Counted from the first letter of the stretch, positions 9,356 through 17,354 are shown. The stretch: 64,000 nt of DNA from Maribacter sp. (GCA_024643345.1 JAHENB010000005.1:1-64000), one strand, 5' to 3'. Notes: generated by a model not told the origin, from the sequence alone. Made by a program: numbers and translations.

Positions 9356-10588
9356 ATGAAAGATTTACTCAAGGCATTCGAAAATAAACAGCCCGAAATT
9401 GTTTTTAACTGGAAAGATCCCGAGACCGAGGCGGAAGGTTGGACGGTCATCAATTCCTTAAGGGGCGGCGCGGCCGGAGGGGGCACTAGGATGAGGGAAG
9501 GCCTAGACCAGAACGAGGTACTCTCTTTGGCAAAGACCATGGAGGTAAAGTTCACGGTTTCCGGCCCGCCCATAGGAGGGGCAAAATCTGGCATCAACTT
9601 CAATCCGAACGACCCCAGAAAAAGGGGGGTGCTAGAACGTTGGTACGCCGCAGTCTCCCCATTGTTGAAGAGCTATTACGGTACTGGAGGGGACCTGAAC
9701 GTCGACGAGATCCACGAGGTGATTCCCATTACGGAGGAAGCCGGCGTTTGGCATCCGCAGGAAGGGGTGTTCAATGGGCATTTCAAACCAACGGAAGCCG
9801 ACAAAATAAACCGCATTGGGCAATTGCGGCTAGGGGTGATCAAGGCGCTTGAAAATAGAAGGTTCACCCCTGATACTGCCAGGAAATACACCGTGGCCGA
9901 TATGATTACAGGCTATGGGGTGGCCGAGGCCGTGAAGCATTACTATGCCATTTATGGTGGAAATGTGATGGGCAAAAGGGCCGTGATACAGGGATTTGGA
10001 AATGTAGGTTCCGCCGCTGCCTATTATCTGGCCCAAATGGGGGCAAAGGTGGTCGGGATCATCGATAGGGCCGGTGGCGTTATTAAGGAAGAAGGCTTTA
10101 CTTTTGAGGAAATACAACGTTTTTTCCTGAACAAAAAGGGGAACAGTCTTATGGCCGATGCCGATGAAATGATTCCTTTTGATGAAATAAATAACCGTAT
10201 TTGGACCCTGCCAACCGAAATATTTGTGCCTTGTGCCGCCTCTAGGCTCATCACAAAGGAACAGATTACGAAGATGATCGATACAGGCCTGGAAGTGATT
10301 TCCTGTGGTGCCAATGTCCCCTTCGCGGACAAGGAGATTTTTTTCGGTCCCATCATGGAATATACCGATGGTAGGGTAAGCCTTATTCCAGATTTTGTGA
10401 GCAATTGTGGAATGGCCCGGGTATTTGCCTATTTCATGGAAAAAAGGGTAGGCATTGATGATGAATTGATATTTAAAGACACTTCAGATACGATCGGAAA
10501 GGCAATTTTGAATATCTTTAGGCAAAATCCTTCTAAAACCAATTTGAGTAAAACAGGATTTGAAATCGCACTGAAACAACTTGTATAA
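9356..10588 (+). CDS. Glu/Leu/Phe/Val dehydrogenase
   Basis: A 410-residue amino acid dehydrogenase that interconverts an amino acid with its 2-oxo acid and ammonia using NAD(P). The dimerisation domain is first, with PPIGGAKSG around residue 75 holding the expected catalytic lysine region. The Rossmann domain follows, with GFGNVGSAAAYYLAQMGAKV near residue 215. Length and layout match the Bacteroidota family usually annotated as glutamate dehydrogenase; leucine or branched-chain specificity cannot be excluded. The next gene, nhaD, starts 15 bases downstream, suggesting a shared transcript. Confidence 0.9.
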   Translation: MKDLLKAFENKQPEIVFNWKDPETEAEGWTVINSLRGGAAGGGTRMREGLDQNEVLSLAKTMEVKFTVSGPPIGGAKSGINFNPNDPRKRGVLERWYAAVSPLLKSYYGTGGDLNVDEIHEVIPITEEAGVWHPQEGVFNGHFKPTEADKINRIGQLRLGVIKALENRRFTPDTARKYTVADMITGYGVAEAVKHYYAIYGGNVMGKRAVIQGFGNVGSAAAYYLAQMGAKVVGIIDRAGGVIKEEGFTFEEIQRFFLNKKGNSLMADADEMIPFDEINNRIWTLPTEIFVPCAASRLITKEQITKMIDTGLEVISCGANVPFADKEIFFGPIMEYTDGRVSLIPDFVSNCGMARVFAYFMEKRVGIDDELIFKDTSDTIGKAILNIFRQNPSKTNLSKTGFEIALKQLV

Positions 10589-10603
10589 TTAAACCAACCA
10601 TGT

Positions 10604-11974
10604 ATGGAGACCATTGTTATCATTGTATTTATCGTGGGCTATCTGGCCATTACCCTTGAACACAACCTTAAAATCGACAAGCTGATTCCCGCCCTCGGGA
10701 TGATGGCGATTCTATGGGCCATTATAGCCATAAACCATATGTCGGTTTTTGAAGTGAACACCGAACTTCTAGAACTGGAAGAAGGCGGTTTGGAAGGGAT
10801 ATTATTGCACCATATGGGGAAAACCGCGGAAATCCTGGTTTTTCTTTTGGGGGCAATGACCATTGTTGAGATCATCGATTATTTCAACGGTTTTGCCACC
10901 ATCAAGGGCTATGTAAAAACAAGGAGCAAGAAAAAATTACTATGGATCGTTTCCTCATTGGCGTTTGTGCTTTCCGCCATTATCGACAACCTTACCGCTA
11001 CCATAGTTCTGATCACCATACTTCAAAAATTAATCAATGATAAGGACTTGCGCCTATGGTTTGCCGGCTTGATCATTATTGCCGCCAACGCGGGGGGCGC
11101 TTGGTCGCCCATTGGCGATGTCACTACCACCATGCTTTGGATCGCCAACAAGGTAACGGCGCTTGTTTTGATCGAGCATGTTTTGATACCCTCGATAATC
11201 TGTTTTGCGGTACCTACTTTTATCGCTTCTCGCCTGCCCATCTTTAAGGGTAACGTTGCAATGGAAACGGAGGAGAATGAAATGGCGGTTTCCAAATATG
11301 GGTCGACCATGTTTTACTTGGGACTTGGAATGATCATTTTTGTACCAGTGTTTAAAACCTTGACCCACTTGCCCCCTTATATGGGCATGATGCTATCATT
11401 GGCCGTTGTTGCCGCTTTCGCCGAAATCTATAGTTTTAGAAAGTTCAGTATCACCGAATTGGGTGGGGAAGCTGAAGAACATGGAGGAGCGCACCATAGT
11501 CCCGTGCATCGGTCACTTTCAAAAATTGAGTTGCCCAGTATTTTGTTCTTCTTGGGTATCTTATTGGCAGTCGCCGCCCTGGAATCCTTGGGGATGCTGT
11601 TTCATTTCGCCGAAACATTGAATGAAACGGTTCCAGGAATGGGCACCGAACTGCATTCGACCAAAATTTCAGATCTGGTGGTCTTGATTTTGGGTGTCGG
11701 TTCGGCCGTCATTGACAACGTGCCCCTGGTCGCTGCCAGTATTGGAATGTTCCAAATAGGTTTGGACGAGCCCGCATGGCACTTCATAGCGTATTCGGCA
11801 GGTACAGGCGGCAGTATGCTCATTATTGGGTCAGCGGCCGGCGTGGTGGCCATGGGCATGGAAAAGATTGATTTTTTCTGGTATTTGAAGAAAATATCGC
11901 TGCTTGCCCTTGTCGGATTTTTGGCGGGAGCCGCGGCATTTATCATAATGCGAAATTTTATACTGAACGTATAA
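10604..11974 (+). CDS. nhaD: Na+/H+ antiporter NhaD
   Basis: A 456-residue inner-membrane protein with about 11-13 transmembrane segments. It should exchange cytoplasmic Na+ for external H+ and give salt and alkali tolerance. The pattern LSAIIDNLTATIVLI followed by NAGGAWSPIGDVTTTMLW is characteristic of NhaD in the ion transporter superfamily, and a second inverted-repeat half has GSAVIDNVPLVAAS and GTGGSMLIIGSAAG. A His-rich loop (EEHGGAHHSPVH) sits in the middle. It lies directly after the amino acid dehydrogenase and 49 bases before exbB. Confidence 0.94.
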   Translation: METIVIIVFIVGYLAITLEHNLKIDKLIPALGMMAILWAIIAINHMSVFEVNTELLELEEGGLEGILLHHMGKTAEILVFLLGAMTIVEIIDYFNGFATIKGYVKTRSKKKLLWIVSSLAFVLSAIIDNLTATIVLITILQKLINDKDLRLWFAGLIIIAANAGGAWSPIGDVTTTMLWIANKVTALVLIEHVLIPSIICFAVPTFIASRLPIFKGNVAMETEENEMAVSKYGSTMFYLGLGMIIFVPVFKTLTHLPPYMGMMLSLAVVAAFAEIYSFRKFSITELGGEAEEHGGAHHSPVHRSLSKIELPSILFFLGILLAVAALESLGMLFHFAETLNETVPGMGTELHSTKISDLVVLILGVGSAVIDNVPLVAASIGMFQIGLDEPAWHFIAYSAGTGGSMLIIGSAAGVVAMGMEKIDFFWYLKKISLLALVGFLAGAAAFIIMRNFILNV

Positions 11975-12023
11975 TTTAATAGATAGAATACCGTTATTAA
12001 GGCAAATTAACACTAGAACCTAT

Positions 12024-12716
12024 ATGTTATTGTTTCAAGACCTTGCCCAAGACCCGGAAACCGGCTTGGTAGTATCCGAGGAGAAAACCTTATCGGTAAT
12101 CGATCTGATCTTCAGTGGGGGTACCGGAAGTATCGTCATTATTTCCTTATTATTCATTATGTTGGGCATAGCCCTCTATATTTATTTCGAAAGGATCTTA
12201 GCGATTAAAGCGGCCTCCAAAATCGACAAAAATTTCATGAACCAGATCAGGGATTATGTATCCAGCGGCAAATTGGATGCCGCCAAAATTCTATGTGCCC
12301 AGAACGATTCGCCCGTGGCCCGTTTAACCGAGAAGGGCATTTCAAGGATCGGGAAACCCTTGGACGATATCAACACCGCCATTGAAAATGCGGGTACATT
12401 GGAGGTCTATAAATTGGAGAAGAACGTTACCATATTGGCCACGGTGGCCGGTGCGGCTCCAATGATCGGTTTCTTGGGAACCGTGATCGGTATGATTTTG
12501 GCATTCCATGAAATGGCCAGTAGCGGCGGGCAGGCTGAAATGGGTTCATTGGCATCGGGGATCTATACCGCGATGACCACTACCGTAGCAGGGCTTATCG
12601 TGGGCATCATCGCCTATATCGGCTACAACCATTTGGTGAACCGAACCGATAAGGTCGTACATGCCATGGAAGCCAATGCCGTGGAATTTCTCGACCTGCT
12701 CAATGAGCCCCTATAA
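12024..12716 (+). CDS. exbB: MotA/TolQ/ExbB proton channel family protein
   Basis: The 230-residue inner-membrane stator protein forms, with ExbD, the proton channel that energises TonB. One transmembrane segment lies near residues 35-58 and two more in the C-terminal half; the last two carry the family patterns GFLGTVIGMILAFHEMA and SGIYTAMTTTVAGLIVGI. It is first of exbB-exbD-tonB-folC. An 8-bp hairpin overlaps the stop codon. It could equally be called TolQ; the TonB-like gene downstream favours ExbB. Confidence 0.93.
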   Translation: MLLFQDLAQDPETGLVVSEEKTLSVIDLIFSGGTGSIVIISLLFIMLGIALYIYFERILAIKAASKIDKNFMNQIRDYVSSGKLDAAKILCAQNDSPVARLTEKGISRIGKPLDDINTAIENAGTLEVYKLEKNVTILATVAGAAPMIGFLGTVIGMILAFHEMASSGGQAEMGSLASGIYTAMTTTVAGLIVGIIAYIGYNHLVNRTDKVVHAMEANAVEFLDLLNEPL

Positions 12717-12726
12717 TAATAGGGGC
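12707..12726 (+). promoter_or_regulatory. Hairpin overlapping the exbB stop codon
   Basis: GCCCCTAT (12707-12714) pairs perfectly with ATAGGGGC (12719-12726) around an AATA loop. The TAA stop (12714-12716) lies partly in the loop. No T-run follows, so it is probably an RNA-stability or attenuation element rather than a full terminator. Confidence 0.55.
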
Positions 12727-12801
12727 AGTAGTTGCCATTCCGGGTTCTGAACAAAACTTAGGAAGGCAAAAGGCGTACAAAGAACATCAAAATGAAAAAC
12801 A

Positions 12802-13188
12802 GTGAAATTAAAAGGAAGAAATAAGGTCAGTCCCGATTTTAGCATGGCGTCGATGACGGACATCGTTTTTTTACTGCTCATATTTTTCATGCTTACCGCG
12901 AATTCCCCCAATGCGTTGGATCTTCTATTGCCAAAGGCAAAAGGAAAATCGACGAACACCCAAAACGTATCGGTGAGCATCGATCAAAACCTGCAGTACT
13001 ACGTGAACAACCAGAAGATCAACGGAGAATATATTGAAATTGAATTAAAAAAGGCACTGGAAGGCCAGGAAAAACCGACTATTATCCTAAGGGCGGAAGA
13101 GAGCGTTGCCATCAGAGAGGCGGTCAACGTGATGGACATTGCCAATAGGAACAACTATAAGGTTATTTTGGCCGTGCGACCCAATTGA
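12802..13188 (+). CDS. exbD: Biopolymer transporter ExbD/TolR family
   Basis: A 128-residue protein with a short cytoplasmic N-terminus, one transmembrane helix near residues 17-35 (DIVFLLLIFFML, with the conserved proton-carrying Asp in MTDIVF), and a periplasmic domain. It forms the proton channel with ExbB. The family N-terminus (KLKGRNKVSPDFSMASMTD) is reached only from the GTG at 12802. The nearby ATG at 12792 is out of frame and ends after 10 codons (MKNSEIKRKK), overlapping this start. The stop overlaps the next ATG by one base. Confidence 0.92.
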   Translation: MKLKGRNKVSPDFSMASMTDIVFLLLIFFMLTANSPNALDLLLPKAKGKSTNTQNVSVSIDQNLQYYVNNQKINGEYIEIELKKALEGQEKPTIILRAEESVAIREAVNVMDIANRNNYKVILAVRPN

Positions 13189-14087
13189 TGTCGTTACTAG
13201 ATACGAGACACAAAAAACAATCCTTCACACTCACAACTTTGCTTTTGAGTGTGCTGCTGCTCATTCTATTTTATATTGGCCTAAGTTATATGGATCCCCC
13301 CATTGAAAACGGAATTTCAGTAAATTTCGGTACTACAGACTTTGGTAGCGGACCAGTACAGCCCAAGGAGAAAATTAAATCGGAACCCTTGAACACCCCT
13401 CCGGTAGAGCCCACGGTTCAGGAGAAGGCTATTGAAGAGGTTCAGGAAGAAGTTGCCGAAAAAGAAGTGGCCAAAGAAGCACCCTCCGAAAAAGTCCTTA
13501 CCCAGGAAAGTGAAGAATCGATAAGGATAAAACAACAACAGGAAACCAAAAGAAAGGCAGAAGCCGAAGCTCAGAAAGCAAAGGCGGAAGCAGACCGGGT
13601 TGCAAAGGAAAAGGCGCAGGCAATCGAAAAGGCCAGACAAGAGCAGGAAGCTAAAAAAAGGGAGCTCGATGCACTGATGGGCGGACTCAACAAGTCTGAC
13701 GGGACGGCATCGGGATCGGAAGGTAACGATACCAGAGCGGGTGACAAGGGGCAACCCGATGGGGATCCCTATGCGACAAGTTATTATGGAAGTCCGGGTT
13801 CTGGCAGCGGTACCGGAGGCTATGGACTCAATGGCAGGACATTGGTCAACAAAGGCAAGGTGCCCCAAGAATGCAATGAAGAAGGGCGGGTCGTAGTAAA
13901 GATCGTGGTCGATAGAAATGGGAAGGTAATCAGTGCTACCCCTGGTGTAAAGGGCACGACCAACAATGCCGCCTGTTTATTGGAACCTGCTAAAAAGACG
14001 GCCTTTATGCACCAATGGAACCTCGATTCCAATGCGCCGAGCCAACAAGTCGGTTTTGTGGTGGTCAATTTTAAATTGGGCGAGTAA
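13188..14087 (+). CDS. tonB: TonB/TolA-like energy transducer
   Basis: A 299-residue protein with an N-terminal transmembrane helix (about residues 15-32), then a long Pro/Glu/Lys-rich and coiled-coil stretch rich in KAEAEAQKAKAEAD-type repeats like TolA, then a Gly/Ser-rich spacer and a C-terminal domain (EEGRVVVKIVVDRNGKVISA) like the TonB C-terminal domain. It should span the periplasm and pass ExbBD energy to outer-membrane transporters. The ATG at 13188 overlaps the exbD stop (TGATG), so translation is coupled. The C-terminal domain has two cysteines, a possible disulfide. The TolA-like middle with TonB-like end makes the exact name uncertain. Confidence 0.85.
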   Translation: MSLLDTRHKKQSFTLTTLLLSVLLLILFYIGLSYMDPPIENGISVNFGTTDFGSGPVQPKEKIKSEPLNTPPVEPTVQEKAIEEVQEEVAEKEVAKEAPSEKVLTQESEESIRIKQQQETKRKAEAEAQKAKAEADRVAKEKAQAIEKARQEQEAKKRELDALMGGLNKSDGTASGSEGNDTRAGDKGQPDGDPYATSYYGSPGSGSGTGGYGLNGRTLVNKGKVPQECNEEGRVVVKIVVDRNGKVISATPGVKGTTNNAACLLEPAKKTAFMHQWNLDSNAPSQQVGFVVVNFKLGE

Positions 14088-15299
14088 GTGACCTATAAGG
14101 AGACTTTGGCGTGGATGTATGCCCAACTTCCCATGTACCAAAAAAACGGGAAATCGGCATATACGGCCAAGTTGGACAATATCCAGGGCCTGGCCCAACA
14201 CCTCCAACATCCAGAACAACAATTCAAGAGCATACATGTTGCGGGCACCAACGGGAAGGGTTCCAGCAGTCATATGTTGGCCTCCATTCTTCAGGAAGCC
14301 GGATACAAAGTGGGACTTTATACCTCGCCACATCTTAAAGATTTTCGGGAGAGGATACGCATCAATGGGAAACCCGTAGAAAGAAAATTTGTCATCGAAT
14401 TTATAACGGGTCATAAGGCTTATTTCGAAGCGCACCGCTTATCCTTTTTTGAAATGACGGTGGGAATGGCATTTGATTACTTTGCAAGGAGAAAAGTGGA
14501 TATCGCCATTATTGAGGTCGGATTGGGAGGGCGGTTAGATTCGACCAATATCATAATCCCGGAAGTTTCGTTGATCACCAATATTGGTTTGGACCATACC
14601 GATATTTTAGGTGATACCTTGGAGGCTATAGCCCGTGAAAAGGCAGGTATCATCAAGGAAGGAAGACCCGTAGTGGTCAGCGAGTCACAAAAAGCAACCA
14701 ATAATGTATTTCAGTCGATCGCATCCCAAAAACATGCCCCATTGGTATTCGCCGATCAGCTGGCCCAAAAGGCATATAAGACTTCCTTGTTGGGCAACTA
14801 TCAATCTAGTAACGTGAAAGGGGTCCTGGCCGTCATACAACAGTTAAAAGGGTTTAAGGTGCAGAAGGCCCATATGGTCAAGGGATTAAAAAATGTGGTG
14901 AAAAACACCGGACTTTTGGGCAGATGGCAGGTGTTGGGAGTCTATCCAAAAATGGTATGCGACACTGCACACAACGCAGAGGGCCTAAGTTTGGTAATCG
15001 ATCAACTTCAACAGCAAAAATTTGAAAAGCTTCACATGGTTTTGGGATTTGTAAAAGAAAAAAAATTGGAGAGCGTTATGGCACTTATGCCAAAAAACGC
15101 CCTTTATTATTTTTGTCGACCCAACGTTGCAAGGGGACTAGATGAGGAGGCATTAAAACAACAAGCCGCTGAATACGGACTTCATGGCAAAGCTTATTCG
15201 AGTGTAAGAAGGGCCGTTGGAGCGGCCAAAAGGAAGGCTTCGAAGAAAGATTTTATTTTCATAGGGGGCAGCAATTTTGTGGTCGCTGAGGTGGTTTGA
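14088..15299 (+). CDS. folC: Bifunctional folylpolyglutamate/dihydrofolate synthase
   Basis: This 403-residue Mur-ligase-like ATPase joins glutamate to dihydropteroate and to folates. The P-loop GTNGKGSSSH is at about residues 53-62; HDTAHN near residue 290 is replaced here by the equivalent CDTAHNAEGL, the usual second-domain motif. The start is a GTG placed directly after the tonB stop codon with no gap, and the first residues match family N-termini (TYKETLAWMYAQLPMYQ). It is last in the exbB operon, an arrangement I recall from other Flavobacteriaceae. Confidence 0.93.
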   Translation: MTYKETLAWMYAQLPMYQKNGKSAYTAKLDNIQGLAQHLQHPEQQFKSIHVAGTNGKGSSSHMLASILQEAGYKVGLYTSPHLKDFRERIRINGKPVERKFVIEFITGHKAYFEAHRLSFFEMTVGMAFDYFARRKVDIAIIEVGLGGRLDSTNIIIPEVSLITNIGLDHTDILGDTLEAIAREKAGIIKEGRPVVVSESQKATNNVFQSIASQKHAPLVFADQLAQKAYKTSLLGNYQSSNVKGVLAVIQQLKGFKVQKAHMVKGLKNVVKNTGLLGRWQVLGVYPKMVCDTAHNAEGLSLVIDQLQQQKFEKLHMVLGFVKEKKLESVMALMPKNALYYFCRPNVARGLDEEALKQQAAEYGLHGKAYSSVRRAVGAAKRKASKKDFIFIGGSNFVVAEVV

Positions 15300-15318
15300 T
15301 TTTTTGTTCGTTTTTCTT

Positions 15319-15347
15319 TTGGCAAAGCCAAAAGTATTTTATATTTG
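15319..15347 (+). promoter_or_regulatory. Promoter of tRNA-Val(UAC)
   Basis: TTG (15319-15321), an 18-base spacer and TATATTTG (15340-15347) match the flavobacterial consensus TTG-N17-23-TAnnTTTG. The tRNA begins 12 bases further on. Confidence 0.75.
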
Positions 15348-15358
15348 CACACCTTTAC

Positions 15359-15433
15359 GGGCAATTAGCTCAGTTGGTTCAGAGCACCTCGTTTACACCG
15401 AGGGGGTCGGGGGTTCGAGCCCCTCATTGCCCA
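15359..15433 (+). tRNA. tRNA-Val, anticodon UAC
   Basis: The cloverleaf is complete: acceptor GGGCAAT/ATTGCCC, D arm with GCTCAGTTGG, anticodon stem CCTCG/CGAGG around TTTACAC with anticodon TAC at 15394-15396, and T arm GGGGGTTCGAGCCCC. The discriminator base is A; CCA is not encoded. The 3' part of this tRNA is repeated 362 bp downstream. Confidence 0.96.
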
Positions 15434-15533
15434 CAAAAATCATCCATTCCGGATGATTTTTTTATTATGTGCTATTTCTACATCCTATTTTCCATGACCA
15501 TGGATCGGTACTATATGGGCCACAGCTGTGACA
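15404..15533 (+). repeat. 130-bp direct repeat, copy 1 (tRNA 3' part, terminator, GIY-YIG start)
   Basis: These 130 bases recur at 15766-15895 with a single difference (C to A near the 3' end). The unit spans the tRNA T arm and acceptor 3' strand, the terminator and the first 22 codons of the GIY-YIG gene. Confidence 0.95.
15436..15463 (+). terminator. Terminator after tRNA-Val(UAC)
   Basis: AAAATCATCC (15436-15445) pairs with GGATGATTTT (15451-15460) over a 5-base loop and is followed by more T. It ends 3 bases before the ATG of the GIY-YIG gene. Confidence 0.85.
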
Positions 15534-15718
15534 CCCTTGAAAACCGTCTTCGGCAACACCTTTATGAGCATGTGGGTTTTACCGGAAAGGCCAAAGATTG
15601 GAAGCTTGTATATCATGAAGTTTTTGATACGAAGACGGAGGCCTATGCCCGTGAACGACAGGTGAAAGGATGGAAGAACAGGCATTTGGTGGAAAGGCTG
15701 ATCGAGGAAGGTTCCTGA
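15467..15718 (+). CDS. GIY-YIG nuclease family protein
   Basis: An 83-residue single-domain GIY-YIG protein of the short YhbQ/UPF0213-like type. It has YFYIL and YYMGHS for the two GIY-YIG half motifs, Arg in ENRLRQH, and TEAYARERQVKGW carrying the usual metal-binding Glu. Such proteins cut or nick DNA, but the cellular role of this subgroup is unknown. The open frame continues upstream through the tRNA in another reading, but those residues are not family-like, so the ATG at 15467 was chosen. It starts 3 bases after a terminator, with no ribosome-binding site, so expression would need readthrough. A truncated copy follows. Confidence 0.85.
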   Translation: MCYFYILFSMTMDRYYMGHSCDTLENRLRQHLYEHVGFTGKAKDWKLVYHEVFDTKTEAYARERQVKGWKNRHLVERLIEEGS

Positions 15719-15726
15719 TATTGGAC

Positions 15727-15795
15727 CGCTTGAGTTGGTTCGGCGCATCCCGATGTACATCGGGAGGGTCGGGGGTTCGAGCCCCTCATTGCCCA
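15727..15795 (+). pseudogene. tRNA-like remnant with a palindrome in place of the anticodon arm
   Basis: The sequence resembles tRNA-Val(UAC): a D-arm-like GAGTTGGTTC, then an 18-bp perfect palindrome TCCCGATGTACATCGGGA (15748-15765) where the anticodon arm belongs, then an exact copy of the T arm and acceptor 3' strand. The 5' acceptor strand is absent, so it cannot fold as a normal tRNA. The exact repeat begins at the base after the palindrome. Confidence 0.7.
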
Positions 15796-15895
15796 CAAAA
15801 ATCATCCATTCCGGATGATTTTTTTATTATGTGCTATTTCTACATCCTATTTTCCATGACCATGGATCGGTACTATATGGGCCAAAGCTGTGACA
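15766..15895 (+). repeat. 130-bp direct repeat, copy 2
   Basis: Second copy of the unit at 15404-15533, offset by 362 bp, with one mismatch. It repeats the terminator (15798-15825) and the first part of the GIY-YIG gene. Confidence 0.95.
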
Positions 15896-15903
15896 AATTG
15901 TAA
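15829..15903 (+). pseudogene. Truncated GIY-YIG copy
   Basis: The first 22 codons repeat the intact GIY-YIG gene with one change (His to Gln), then the frame ends after LysLeu with TAA at 15901-15903. Only 24 residues remain, without the catalytic Arg and Glu, so it cannot be active. Confidence 0.85.
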
Positions 15904-16011
15904 ATTCCGCCATAGCTAATTGTTAAGCTTTAACAAAAATTGATGCCCATCTAAAAATCAAATCGTATTATTGAAAAACTGCGAAACCCCGCGGTATTAA
16001 ATATAACAGAA

Positions 16012-16686
16012 ATGAAAATAACGGCTTATCTCTTATTTACTCTGATACTAATGGCATCTGCAAACGCGCAGAACACTGAGATCGATCTGACTTTGTTCAA
16101 CGAATTAAAGGCCTACGACCAACTTAATATTACCTTACAAAAATCTTCGAAGAACCTGGCTATCGTGAGCGGTGACCATCAAAGTGAAGTTAAGATTGTG
16201 AATAACAATGGCCTTTTGAAAATCCGTATGGAACTTGACAATATCTTAACAGGTAATGAAACCTATGTAACGCTTTACCATACCGAGGATTTAAAATTGG
16301 TCGATGCGAATGAAGGAGCGAAAATTGAAAGTAAAGACGATTTGAAGGCAAGTATACTTTCGTTACGGGCTCAGGAGGGAGGCAAAATAAATGTGAACAT
16401 AGCGTTGCGTAATTTGAACGCTAAAGCGGTTACCGGGGGCGTAATCGATGTGTCAGGCACGGCGATCGATCAGGAAGTCACTGTAAGGACCGGAGGGGAA
16501 TATCTTGGCAAAGATCTTAAGACCGAAAAAACGGAAGTTACGGTCTTTGCGGGAGGAAATGCCAAGATCTACGCAACGGAATTTGTTGAAGCGAATGTTA
16601 CGGCAGGTGGAACTATTGAGGTTTATGGAAATCCAAAGCAAATAGACCGAAACGAAACATTTGGGGGGTCGATTAAAAAAATGTAA
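16012..16686 (+). CDS. Head-GIN domain (DUF2807) exported protein
   Basis: A 224-residue protein with a signal peptide (hydrophobic residues 4-15, cleavage likely after SANA-Q). The rest is a repetitive beta-helix-like fold of the DUF2807/head-GIN family, seen in alternating hydrophobic strands and GG turns (QEGGKINVNI, TGGVIDVSG, RTGGEYLG, FAGGNAKIYA, TAGGTIEVYGNP). It should lie in the periplasm or on the cell surface; the function of the family is unknown, though adhesin-like roles have been suggested. It is a single gene. The 230 bases after it hold no gene until the Lacal_2735 operon. Confidence 0.85.
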   Translation: MKITAYLLFTLILMASANAQNTEIDLTLFNELKAYDQLNITLQKSSKNLAIVSGDHQSEVKIVNNNGLLKIRMELDNILTGNETYVTLYHTEDLKLVDANEGAKIESKDDLKASILSLRAQEGGKINVNIALRNLNAKAVTGGVIDVSGTAIDQEVTVRTGGEYLGKDLKTEKTEVTVFAGGNAKIYATEFVEANVTAGGTIEVYGNPKQIDRNETFGGSIKKM

Positions 16687-16865
16687 TCTAGTTGCCTATT
16701 TTTCGACAAATCGTTTTATTAATGAGGTTTCCATTTCTATGACAAAAAATGTCGGAAGCAGATTTAAGGCTTCAATATTGAAGCCGTTCATGGCCTGGCA
16801 TACCAAATGGGCGTTAAAGTATTGTTATTATGTTTAAGAACATAGGTCTGTCGTTAAACATTTGT

Positions 16866-16873
16866 TATTTTTG
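16866..16873 (+). promoter_or_regulatory. Probable -7 element of the photolyase operon
   Basis: TATTTTTG fits TAnnTTTG and lies 44 bases before the first gene of the operon (16918). No TTG at the ideal -33 distance. Confidence 0.45.
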
Positions 16874-16917
16874 AAAGATTACAGTAATAATAAAGTTGAC
16901 TCAAGCCCCAAGAAATC

Positions 16918-17085
16918 ATGTTCGGAATCTTTAAAAAGAAGTCACGAAAAGAAAAGCTCCAAGAGCAATATAAAAAATTAATGGCCGAAGCACATCGTTT
17001 GTCTGCAACCAATAGGAAACGGGGCGATGATAAAATCGCCGAGGCGGAACAGGTGATGCAAGAGATCGATAGAATAAAGAGTTGA
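16918..17085 (+). CDS. Lacal_2735 family small protein
   Basis: A 55-residue protein (MFGIFKKKSRKEKLQEQYKK, then a helical, charged rest ending QEIDRIKS). The FGxFKKK start and the LMxEAxxLS...AEAEQVMQ pattern match the small uncharacterised family known as Lacal_2735 in Bacteroidota. It is predicted to be one or two helices with no catalytic motif; its role is unknown. It is first in the photolyase operon and ends where the next frame begins. Confidence 0.8.
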   Translation: MFGIFKKKSRKEKLQEQYKKLMAEAHRLSATNRKRGDDKIAEAEQVMQEIDRIKS

Positions 17086-17099
17086 TTAAAGAGAATTTA

Positions 17100-17354
17100 A
17101 TGCGCACGATCATGCAAATAAGTAATGATTTATCGGATCGCGTTCTTGAATTTGAGGGACGTAAAAAGTCAGGGATGACTACCAGTGATCGGGTTTCGGC
17201 ATCGCGTGAGGCGAAGGCCCTGATCTTAGAACTGAATGAAGTGTTCAAAAAAACCAAGGAACCAGAGATCATGGAGACTATGAAGCGTCTTACCGTGATC
17301 AAACGAAAAATAGACAAACGGTTGAAGGGGCGCTTGCCCGAAATGAGCGAGTAG
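17100..17354 (+). CDS. Hypothetical helical protein in the photolyase operon
   Basis: An 84-residue hydrophilic protein that I do not recognise. It is mostly helical, with a basic C-terminal part (IKRKIDKRLKGRLPEMSE). The ATG at 17100 was chosen; a TTG at 17082 would overlap the upstream stop and add six residues. It sits between the Lacal_2735 gene and the DUF2805 gene with a 4-base gap to the latter, so it belongs to the same transcript. Confidence 0.65.
   Translation: MRTIMQISNDLSDRVLEFEGRKKSGMTTSDRVSASREAKALILELNEVFKKTKEPEIMETMKRLTVIKRKIDKRLKGRLPEMSE

Noticed and set aside
15296-15466. Upstream extension of the GIY-YIG frame through the tRNA
   Set aside because: The residues come from reading through a tRNA and terminator and cannot be part of the protein.
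15727-15795. A second functional tRNA
   Set aside because: No 5' acceptor strand and the anticodon arm is a palindrome with the wrong loop; it is a tRNA-like remnant.
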